Source: Halomonas sp. | GTDB lineage: Bacteria > Pseudomonadota > Gammaproteobacteria > Pseudomonadales > Oleiphilaceae | DNA: 7,252 nt | Direction: 5' to 3' | Assembly: GCA_007135745.1 (NCBI GenBank) | Contig: SLIH01000399.1 | Location: 1 to 7,252, forward strand | Shown: positions 1 through 5,289 of the stretch, piece after piece | How the letters are laid out: the number at the start of each line of letters is the position of its first letter | How positions within the stretch are numbered: the first letter of the stretch is position 1 | Position numbers and translations under genes: made by a program | Notes under the pieces: model-generated | Told to the model about the DNA's origin: nothing | Database searches by the model: none | What the model saw: only the letters and a program-made list of their open reading frames with translations

Positions 1-81
1 GAGACCTTTGTCGATCAGAACCGCATGAAACTGCCGGGGGAAGCTTATCGGCCCTGTTATCGGATTATCGAAAAGGAGTAA
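1..81 (+). CDS. C-terminal fragment of an unidentified protein
   Basis: Frame 1 is open from the window edge to a TAA at 79-81 and encodes 26 residues ending in PCYRIIEKE. A second frame is also open to about 105, so the choice of frame is not certain. Frame 1 is preferred because its stop lies just before the palindrome that separates it from the convergent cytochrome gene. The peptide is mixed and charged, with one cysteine and no motif I recognise, so no function is proposed. The gene begins outside the window. Confidence 0.45.
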   Translation, partial: ETFVDQNRMKLPGEAYRPCYRIIEKE

Positions 82-124
82 AGGCAGTGAGGCACCAGGA
101 ACCTTGATCGGCGATTTTCCGGTC

Positions 125-159
125 GTAGGGTGCGGTGAATACAATGAACCGCACCCTAC
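125..159. repeat. REP-type palindrome, perfect 12-bp stem
   Basis: GTAGGGTGCGGT at 125-136 is the exact reverse complement of 148-159, with an 11-nt loop at 137-147. The GTAGGGTGCGGT...ACCGCACCCTAC form resembles the repetitive extragenic palindromes that are dispersed in many proteobacterial genomes and often mobilised by RAYT (TnpA_REP) transposases; that family link comes from memory. It sits between two convergent genes, 43 bp after the left stop codon and 15 bp from the cytochrome stop codon. It could therefore also end transcription or protect mRNA 3' ends in both directions. There is no T-tract, so it is not a textbook intrinsic terminator. Confidence 0.8.
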
Positions 160-174
160 ACACAGATCCAGACC

Positions 175-516
175 TCAGTCTTCCTTGCCGGTGCGTGGCA
201 TGGACGCATAATAGGCGGCCAGATCCAGCAGCTCCTGATCGGTTCGATCAGCCACCTGACCGTGCATAACGGTCGCCTGTCCGCCCCGGCGATTACCATC
301 ACGGTAGGCCTTCATCGACTCATAGAGGTAACCCTTGTTCTGGCCCGCCAGGCTCGGATACCTGTCGACACTGGCGATGCCGTCACTGCCATGACAGGCC
401 GCGCAGGGCTTGGCCAACTCAGCCCCCACCTCGGGGTTGCCCGCGGGGGAAGACACCGCAAACAGCACAAGGACCAGCACAGCGACACAAGCCGCCAGGG
501 AAAGAAAGCCTCGCAT
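175..516 (-). CDS. Small secreted class I cytochrome c (c553/c4-like)
   Basis: This 113-residue protein starts at the ATG at 516. Residues 1-25 form a signal peptide with a long hydrophobic core (LSLAACVAVLVLVLF) and a likely cleavage site near SSPA-G, so the mature protein of about 88 residues should lie in the periplasm. The haem-binding CAACH motif is at residues 38-42, followed by a YPSLAGQ segment. M84 in VMHGQ is the likely sixth haem ligand, and LLDLAAYYASM is the usual C-terminal helix of this fold. This pattern matches single-haem cytochromes of the c553 type or one half of cytochrome c4; the redox partner cannot be told from sequence. A TTG at 531 in the same frame would add five residues, but its G overlaps the GGAG at 526-529. 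That GGAG is 9 nt before the ATG, so the ATG is preferred. The gene is divergent from the acyl-CoA hydrolase and appears to stand alone. Confidence 0.9.
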   Translation of the reverse strand: MRGFLSLAACVAVLVLVLFAVSSPAGNPEVGAELAKPCAACHGSDGIASVDRYPSLAGQNKGYLYESMKAYRDGNRRGGQATVMHGQVADRTDQELLDLAAYYASMPRTGKED

Positions 517-525
517 GACCCGATT

Positions 526-529
526 CTCC
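526..529 (-). promoter_or_regulatory. Ribosome binding site deciding the cytochrome start
   Basis: GGAG on the minus strand lies 9 nt upstream of the ATG at 516. It overlaps the alternative TTG codon at 529-531, so it can only serve the ATG. Confidence 0.6.
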
Positions 530-554
530 AAGGGTTGGTCAGAAACAGGGCTAT

Positions 555-560
555 ATTATA
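555..560 (-). promoter_or_regulatory. Candidate -10 box for the cytochrome gene
   Basis: The minus strand reads TATAAT, an exact sigma-70 -10 consensus, in the only AT-rich patch of this divergent region. Transcription would begin near 548 and give a leader of about 32 nt that contains the GGAG site. I see no good -35 hexamer at the usual distance, so the promoter may be activator-dependent or the match may be fortuitous. Confidence 0.4.
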
Positions 561-632
561 ACGAATACGGAGCCCAATGCAGCCACGGAAGCACCAAACA
601 GTCGGTTGGCCTTCCCGCGTTGCTGACGGGAT

Positions 633-660
633 TTGTTGGCAGGGTCTTTTCCGGTAGTAT
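633..660 (+). promoter_or_regulatory. Weak candidate promoter for the acyl-CoA hydrolase gene
   Basis: TTGTTG at 633-638 and TAGTAT at 655-660 are separated by 16 nt and resemble -35 and -10 boxes, with about 3/6 and 4/6 matches. Transcription would start near 667, just before the ribosome binding site. The -10 overlaps a short inverted repeat, CCGGT (651-655) and ACCGG (662-666), which might be a regulator half-site pair. The rest of the 177-bp divergent region holds no further gene that I can support. Confidence 0.25.
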
Positions 661-678
661 GACCGGGATTTTCAGGAG

Positions 679-684
679 AGGAGA
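679..684 (+). promoter_or_regulatory. Strong ribosome binding site of the hydrolase gene
   Basis: AGGAGA at 679-684 lies 9 nt before the ATG at 694 and is preceded by a second AGGAG at 674-678. The tandem purine-rich site supports this start. Confidence 0.65.
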
Positions 685-693
685 GTTCGCACA

Positions 694-1839
694 ATGTGCG
701 CCAAAACCAGCACGCAATCCCCCGCCGGAGAGGCTGTACTGTTTGAAACCCGGCCCTGTGAGGGACGAAGCCTGGGCCTGATCACTCTCAACTCACCGGA
801 AAAATACAATGCCCTGACCCTGCCCATGGTGGAAGCCATTCAGAAGCAGCTCGACGCCTGGGCCGAAGACGATGAGATCGCCATCGTGGTGATCTGTGGT
901 GCCGGTGAGAAAGCCTTCTGCGCCGGCGCTGACGTGCGCGCACTGCACGATGTACTCCAGCGTCAACGGGGCCGCCCCGATAATGACGCGGAGCGGTTCT
1001 TCGCCATCGAATACCGCATGGACTACACAATCCACACCTACCCCAAGCCCGTAGTGTGCTGGGGCCAGGGCGTGGTCATGGGGGGCGGAATGGGCATTCT
1101 CTCCGCGTCCCGCTACCGCATGGTAACGCCGGATCTGAAACTCGCCATGCCGGAAATCCGCATTGGTTTCTTCCCGGACGTTGGCGCCACGCATTTTCTC
1201 AACCGTCTACCGGGCAGTATCGGCATGTTCCTGGGGCTGACCGGGGCGTCGCTCAATATTGCTGACGCTCTGCGGGTCGGGCTCGCGGACTACGCGGTGC
1301 CCAATGATGCGTTCGACGAAATGCTGGAATGGATACAGGCCGAGGACTGGCGCTACCGGGTGGAGACCAACGACCGCCACCTGCATGAAACCCTCCACCG
1401 CTATGCCGCGCAATACCGGCTGGACCTGTCTGACTCGCACCTGGAGCACCACGAACAGTTCATCAGCCGCGTCTGCCGAGGGTCTGATGTGGTTTCCGTG
1501 GTCAGTGAGATACTGGAGGCGAAAGCCGATACCGAGTGGTTCAAAACGGCGCAGACCAACCTTCGCGACGGCTGCCCGGTGTCCGCCCACCTGGTCTTTG
1601 AGCTCCTCAACCGGGGGCTGCAACAGACTCTGCGGGATATCTTCCAGATGGAGCTCAATGTGGCGGTTCACTGCATGCGCCATAGAGACTTCATGGAGGG
1701 TGTCCGGGCCAGGCTGATCGACAAGGACAATAAGCCACGCTGGACTCATCGCGACGTCGCGAGCGTCCCCAAAGGCTGGGTAAAATCCCACTTCAGCATG
1801 CCCTGGGGGTCCGGCAAGCACCCACTTGAGGGCCTCTGA
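694..1839 (+). CDS. 3-hydroxyisobutyryl-CoA hydrolase-like enzyme (crotonase fold, ECH_2 type)
   Basis: This 381-residue protein is longer than a simple enoyl-CoA hydratase (about 260 residues) and matches the size of the HIBCH group, which hydrolyses 3-hydroxyisobutyryl-CoA in valine breakdown in the cytoplasm. AFCAGADVRAL at 74-84 and GQGVVMGGGMG at 124-134 supply the CoA-binding and oxyanion-hole loops. MPEIRIGFFPDVG at 152-164 is the HIBCH signature, with the acidic residues E154 and D162 expected at the active site. F-x-EGVRARLIDKD at 333-345 and a W at 350 form the C-terminal block also typical of this group. The start has a strong ribosome binding site. The closely related enoyl-CoA hydratase/isomerase annotation is possible, and the true substrate could be another branched 3-hydroxyacyl-CoA. 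No other valine-pathway gene lies in the window. The stop codon overlaps the left end of the inverted repeat downstream. Confidence 0.88.
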   Translation: MCAKTSTQSPAGEAVLFETRPCEGRSLGLITLNSPEKYNALTLPMVEAIQKQLDAWAEDDEIAIVVICGAGEKAFCAGADVRALHDVLQRQRGRPDNDAERFFAIEYRMDYTIHTYPKPVVCWGQGVVMGGGMGILSASRYRMVTPDLKLAMPEIRIGFFPDVGATHFLNRLPGSIGMFLGLTGASLNIADALRVGLADYAVPNDAFDEMLEWIQAEDWRYRVETNDRHLHETLHRYAAQYRLDLSDSHLEHHEQFISRVCRGSDVVSVVSEILEAKADTEWFKTAQTNLRDGCPVSAHLVFELLNRGLQQTLRDIFQMELNVAVHCMRHRDFMEGVRARLIDKDNKPRWTHRDVASVPKGWVKSHFSMPWGSGKHPLEGL

Positions 1840-1959
1840 CAAAGTCCCTGAAGCGGCGAATTTCTGCGTTGCGCGGTGCTCGCAAACTCGCCTACCAAAC
1901 GGTATGTCTCCTTTGCTGCGCTCCGTGCGCCTTGAACTTCACCGCTTCAGAAACTTGTC
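1838..1959. repeat. Long imperfect inverted repeat filling the convergent junction
   Basis: Three nested complementary blocks are visible. CTGAAGCGGCGAATTT at 1848-1863 pairs with 1935-1950 at 14 of 16 positions, and this outer arm extends to 1838 and 1959 with mismatches and one bulge. GCAAA at 1882-1886 pairs with TTTGC at 1912-1916 inside a longer imperfect stretch (1871-1886 with 1912-1928). TACC (1893-1896) and GGTA (1901-1904) close a four-base loop. The whole forms one hairpin-like unit of about 122 bp. It begins within the hydrolase stop codon and ends 20 bp before the lipoprotein stop codon. It looks like a dispersed intergenic repeat or a small non-autonomous element, and it could also act as a bidirectional terminator. 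I see no flanking target duplication and no coding capacity. Confidence 0.7.
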
Positions 1960-1978
1960 CAGACGTTCCCTGAGCGGT

Positions 1979-2662
1979 TCAGTCGCGATTACTCTCGGCG
2001 TTTGCCAGCATGATCTCGAGGTCACGGTTGTTGTTGGCGCGAGCAATGTCCAGCGCCGTGCGGCCCTCGGCGTCCTGATGCTCAAGGTCGGCGCCGGCAT
2101 CGAGAATAACACCGCTGAGCAGCAGATCATTGCGTGCAACAACGCGCATCAGCAGCGACTGCCCCTGCTCGTTGACCACATCCACTTCCGCGCCAGCCCG
2201 CAGCAACCGGTTGGTCACCACCAGCTGACTGTTCAGCGCCGCATAGGCGAGTGCCGTATCGCCATTGTGGTCACGGCGCTCCAGATCGGCACCAGCGGCC
2301 AGCAGCATCCGTACCATGCGGTTTTCGCCCAGGCTGGCCGCCGCCATCAATGGGGTAACCTCATCGCTACCCCGATCCACGGCCGCGCCTTCCTTGAGCA
2401 GATACCAGACAACATCCTCATGGCCATTGATCACTGCCTGGTAGAGAGCGGTTCCCTCGGGGCCATGGGCATTGATCGGATGACCACCCTCCACCTGCCG
2501 CTGAACTGTACGCTTGTCCCCCTCAACGGCGGCCCCAATCAGGCGCGTGGGCTCTTCGACGTCGACCATTGACCGGTCGATAACCGGCGATGCGCCACAA
2601 CCGGCAAGCAGCAGGCCGGCAAGCAGGAAAAACCCGAGTCTGACCAGGGAGGACATTGTCAT
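1979..2662 (-). CDS. Ankyrin-repeat lipoprotein
   Basis: The 227-residue product begins with a lipoprotein signal: a hydrophobic stretch at residues 8-20 and the lipobox LLAGC, with the acylated cysteine at C22. The next residue is Gly rather than Asp, which under the usual Lol rule points to the outer membrane. Residues from about 38 to 222 are tandem ankyrin repeats of about 33 residues, roughly six, with recognisable cores such as EGTALYQAVINGHEDVVWYLL (about 70-89), VTPLMAAASLGENRMVRMLLAAGADL, NGDTALAYAALN and EGRTALDIARANNN. The protein is therefore a periplasm-facing binding scaffold; its partner is unknown. An ATG two codons downstream (2656) is an alternative start, but a GAGAGAG stretch lies closer to the first ATG. 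The gene lies 74 bp downstream of tmcA on the same strand. No convincing promoter is seen in that gap, so read-through from tmcA is plausible. Confidence 0.85.
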   Translation of the reverse strand: MTMSSLVRLGFFLLAGLLLAGCGASPVIDRSMVDVEEPTRLIGAAVEGDKRTVQRQVEGGHPINAHGPEGTALYQAVINGHEDVVWYLLKEGAAVDRGSDEVTPLMAAASLGENRMVRMLLAAGADLERRDHNGDTALAYAALNSQLVVTNRLLRAGAEVDVVNEQGQSLLMRVVARNDLLLSGVILDAGADLEHQDAEGRTALDIARANNNRDLEIMLANAESNRD

Positions 2663-2736
2663 GGTGCTCTCTCGTTATTTTGAATCTGGTGTCGGCGTAT
2701 TGTTGGCCGTGACGAATTTCAATGAAACCGAACCGG

Positions 2737-4827
2737 TCACATTCCGCCTCGTCTCCGGGAGTTTACGCGCTCCATCAGCAAGGCGGTCAGTCGACGCAGG
2801 CGCTGGAGTGCGTCCCGGCGACCCTGAACCAACCCCTTCGCGCGCAGTTCGGTGAAGGAAAGCCCTGCAATCACCGCCAGCCCCCATAGCTCGCGATCAG
2901 CAACAGGCCAGGTTTCCGGCGCGCGCTCAGCCAGGCGCAGCAGCGGCAGCCGGCTGAGCTCAAGCCCCCGGTGCCCCCGGGCAAATGCCTGCAGCTCCCG
3001 CCAGTCCGCTTCAGTCAGACGCTCATTCTCACTTTCCTCAGCGGGAATCGGCAGCATCTGCCTCAGCTGCCCCAGCAAGGCACAGGGCAATGCCTCAAAC
3101 TCGGGTTCCAGCATGTCCCAGTGCAGGGCAAAGCGCTCGGATTGCTCACGACAGAGGGCAGCCCCACGTTCGGTCAGGGCCAACCCCAGCATGGCTGCAT
3201 GGGTCCCGCTGGCTGGATCACGACGCAGCCCCAGGCGTAACAGCCCAAACCCCTGGCGCCGCCAGAAAGGCAGCAGATCACTGGTGACACCAAAACTCAC
3301 GCCCAGCACATCCGCCAGGTCTCCGGTCAGGGCACTGCGTGCTGTTGCAATCAACCGGCTCGCCACGCCACGACATCGCCACCGCGGATGCACTGCAATG
3401 CGAGTAATCCGGGCATAGCGGCAGCGTGCCGCCTCCGGATCGCCGCCATGGAAAGCCAGCGACTGGGCCATCAGGTGGCCCCTGGGACGCCGCCGGCCCA
3501 GCCAGACGGCTTCGGCCAGCTCCGCATCCAGCCCCCCTTCCAGAAGCACCCAGTTGACGCCCACCACCTGCCCGGCCGACCGGGCCACCCAGAGCAGAGA
3601 ATCCGGGTCGTCCAACAGCTGGCGCAGGTCATCGGGAGAGGTCTGATAGTGAGCACTCACAAGCAGCCCCATAACCTGTCTCAGAAGGGATTCTTCCCGA
3701 GCCAGGGTCGAGCGGTCGATCTGTTCAATGACAACCCCGGAATCGCTCCCGGGTTCGTCCGCGGGATCGGCATCGAGACACAGAAGCTGGGAAACCAGGG
3801 CTTCCAGCGGATCATCCGGCGCCCATCGCACGGGCTCGGTGAGCCTCAGTAACTGCCAGCCGGGATGACGCTCATCCAGAAGCTGCCGGAAGCGCAGATC
3901 AAAACCCCGACCGCTGCCTTCGTAGCCATGGACGGTTGTGGCAAAGACCGCACGCGGGCACTGCTCAAGCAATTGCAGCAACACCGGCACCGGCAGGGCC
4001 GCCGCCTCATCCACCAGCAGCAGATCCCAGTCACAGGGACGTCGGAGCATCTCATCGGGTGGAAGATAAAGAACCGGCTCGTGGTTGCCGGCAAAACGCC
4101 AGAAGCTTTCCAGAGCGGCAGGCCGGGGCGCAGTGACCGCAATCCGCACCCCTCCGGCCTTCAGCAGCCGCGACACCGCCATCCCCAGGGCCGAGGACTT
4201 GCCCCGCCCCCGATCGGCGCGCAAAACCAGTGGACGCGGATGCGGTGCCCGGGCCATCGCCTCCACGCCCGCCACAGCGCGTTCCTGATCCTTGGTCGGC
4301 CCCTCAGGCAGCGGAATATGTCCGCTCGAAACGGGGTCAATATCCTTCAACAACGGGGCTTCCGGCGTAATCAGTTCATGAGGAAACGCTATGCCCTCCA
4401 GGAGGCGCCCGAAACGTTCAAGAAAAAAATAGGGGGGGCGGTGTCGCCTGAGGCGTTCGTAATCTCCGTCTTCGTGCCAGGCCCAATCCTCCAGGGGCGG
4501 GACCAGCCATACCAGCACCCCGCCACCCACCAGAGCCCCGCTTATGGCGGCCAGGCCAGCGGGGTGGGTGCCGCTGTGGCTGTCCCAGACCACCAGATCC
4601 AGCTCCCGGCCCAGCCATTGGTGCGCCTGATCACCGCGACACTGGGTCACGCCCGCGCCCGGACACTGTTCACCGACCCAGAGCACGGCATCTCCGGCAC
4701 CGACCACAAGCTGACCGGCCTGTTCCAGGGCCCAGTCACGCGGCCCCGAAACCACCAGCGCGGCACGGTGACGCTGTGCCCGAAGCCATCGTCGGCGCGT
4801 ACTCAGCCCATGGGCCTGATTGGACAT
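2737..4827 (-). CDS. tmcA: tRNA(Met) cytidine acetyltransferase TmcA
   Basis: This protein of 696 residues (from the ATG at 4827) acetylates N4 of the wobble cytidine C34 of elongator tRNA-Met, using acetyl-CoA and ATP or GTP, and helps prevent misreading of AUA codons. The domain order matches the family: an N-terminal domain, then a RecA-like helicase module with Walker A DRGRGKSS (K210) and Walker B LLLVDEAAALP (D273, E274), then the family block TTVHGYEGSGRGF near 298-310. A GNAT acetyltransferase domain follows, with the acetyl-CoA loop in HPRWRCRGVA (about 480-489), and then a C-terminal tRNA-binding region. The length is close to the E. coli enzyme (671 residues). A GTG at 4836 in frame is 1 nt from the GAGGG at 4838-4842, too close for use, whereas the ATG is 10 nt away. 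The gene follows DUF2237 by 21 bp and is probably in its operon. The reading frame crosses adjacent C7 and T7 runs and is intact. Confidence 0.95.
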   Translation of the reverse strand: MSNQAHGLSTRRRWLRAQRHRAALVVSGPRDWALEQAGQLVVGAGDAVLWVGEQCPGAGVTQCRGDQAHQWLGRELDLVVWDSHSGTHPAGLAAISGALVGGGVLVWLVPPLEDWAWHEDGDYERLRRHRPPYFFLERFGRLLEGIAFPHELITPEAPLLKDIDPVSSGHIPLPEGPTKDQERAVAGVEAMARAPHPRPLVLRADRGRGKSSALGMAVSRLLKAGGVRIAVTAPRPAALESFWRFAGNHEPVLYLPPDEMLRRPCDWDLLLVDEAAALPVPVLLQLLEQCPRAVFATTVHGYEGSGRGFDLRFRQLLDERHPGWQLLRLTEPVRWAPDDPLEALVSQLLCLDADPADEPGSDSGVVIEQIDRSTLAREESLLRQVMGLLVSAHYQTSPDDLRQLLDDPDSLLWVARSAGQVVGVNWVLLEGGLDAELAEAVWLGRRRPRGHLMAQSLAFHGGDPEAARCRYARITRIAVHPRWRCRGVASRLIATARSALTGDLADVLGVSFGVTSDLLPFWRRQGFGLLRLGLRRDPASGTHAAMLGLALTERGAALCREQSERFALHWDMLEPEFEALPCALLGQLRQMLPIPAEESENERLTEADWRELQAFARGHRGLELSRLPLLRLAERAPETWPVADRELWGLAVIAGLSFTELRAKGLVQGRRDALQRLRRLTALLMERVNSRRRGGM
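4423..4438. repeat. Adjacent A7 and G7 homopolymer tracts inside tmcA
   Basis: On the + strand, seven A (4423-4429) are followed by TA and then seven G (4432-4438). On the coding strand these are C7 and T7, encoding Pro-Pro-Tyr-Phe-Phe at residues about 131-135 of TmcA. Runs of this length are prone to slippage. The frame is intact here. Confidence 0.8.
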
Positions 4828-4837
4828 AGACGTCACG

Positions 4838-4842
4838 CCCTC
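4838..4842 (-). promoter_or_regulatory. Ribosome binding site deciding the tmcA start
   Basis: GAGGG on the minus strand lies 10 nt before the ATG at 4827 and only 1 nt before the alternative GTG at 4836. It sits in the short gap after the DUF2237 stop codon and supports the ATG start. Confidence 0.55.
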
Positions 4843-4848
4843 AACGTA

Positions 4849-5226
4849 TCAATTAAGGTCAATGGCATGACGTTTCAGATCAGCCAGATCCGCGTATTCC
4901 AATGCCGCCTCATGGGTAGCCCGCAATACCAGGCGCGGAGCAGCCCCGGCCTCCAGCGCCTCCTTCCAGCGCGCGGCGCAAAGACACCAGCGATCACCGG
5001 GACGCAGGCCGGGAAAACCAAACTCCGGGCGCGGTGTGGCGAGGTCATTGCCCCGATCCCGTGAGAAGGCGAGAAACTCGCTGGTCACTTCCACGCAGAC
5101 GGCATGCACGCCCACATCGTCGGGGCCGACATGACAGCATCCATCGCGATAGAAGCCCGTTCTGGGATCGTACCCACAGGGCTGAATGGGCTCTCCAAAG
5201 ACATTTCGCTGTGCTGCTTTCGACAT
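4849..5226 (-). CDS. DUF2237 family protein
   Basis: This 125-residue soluble protein shows the full DUF2237 pattern: TGFYRDGCC at 23-31, VGVHAVCVEVTSEFLAFS at 38-55, GNDL at 59-62, and PGLRPGDRWCLCAARW at 72-87, followed by a helical THEAALEYADLADLKRHA tail. No signal peptide or membrane segment is present. Cysteines C17, C30, C31, C44, C81 and C83 fall in the conserved blocks, so metal binding or a redox role is conceivable, but the family's biochemical function is not known to me. The start is supported by AGGAG at 5234-5238, 7 nt before the ATG. It is the first gene of a probable operon with tmcA and is divergent from the helicase gene. Confidence 0.92.
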   Translation of the reverse strand: MSKAAQRNVFGEPIQPCGYDPRTGFYRDGCCHVGPDDVGVHAVCVEVTSEFLAFSRDRGNDLATPRPEFGFPGLRPGDRWCLCAARWKEALEAGAAPRLVLRATHEAALEYADLADLKRHAIDLN

Positions 5227-5233
5227 CTTTTTT

Positions 5234-5238
5234 CTCCT
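5234..5238 (-). promoter_or_regulatory. Ribosome binding site of the DUF2237 gene
   Basis: AGGAG on the minus strand, 7 nt upstream of the ATG at 5226, with an A-rich spacer. It is a strong site and fixes the start. Confidence 0.7.
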
Positions 5239-5252
5239 GGGCGCCAGTGCCT

Positions 5253-5259
5253 TACAATA
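5253..5259. promoter_or_regulatory. Possible shared -10 box between DUF2237 and the helicase gene
   Basis: TACAAT at 5253-5258 on the + strand is one base from the -10 consensus. It would start helicase transcription near 5265 with a leader of about 25 nt. The same AT patch reads TATTGT on the - strand (5259-5254), a poorer match that could serve the DUF2237-tmcA transcript. No clear -35 is visible for either direction, and a + strand -35 would overlap the DUF2237 ribosome binding site. The whole divergent region is only 63 bp. Confidence 0.3.
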
Positions 5260-5289
5260 ACGCCTCCCTCCACCAGAACCGAAGCCAGT

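Noticed and set aside
88..108. Six-codon GTG frame after an AGGAG
   Set aside because: Too short, and the AGGAG falls inside the last codons of the upstream frame; no evidence of a leader peptide.
602..630. Short hairpin CCCG...CGGG in the divergent region
   Set aside because: A 4-bp stem is expected by chance in DNA of this composition.
1207..1842. A 211-codon - strand open frame inside the hydrolase gene
   Set aside because: It is antisense to the conserved HIBCH catalytic and C-terminal blocks.
1826..2572. A 248-codon + strand open frame opposite the ankyrin gene
   Set aside because: It is antisense to a gene with a clear lipobox and ankyrin repeats, runs through the inverted repeat, and its translation shows no domain.
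2663..2736. Possible promoter (TTGAAA) or terminator between tmcA and the ankyrin gene
   Set aside because: No -10 box occurs at a proper distance from TTGAAA, and the only inverted repeats are about 5 bp with no T-tract.
3865..5064. A 399-codon + strand open frame opposite tmcA and DUF2237
   Set aside because: It spans two well-recognised genes on the other strand and is low-complexity (rich in Arg, Pro, Gln, His), as expected for an antisense shadow in GC-rich DNA.
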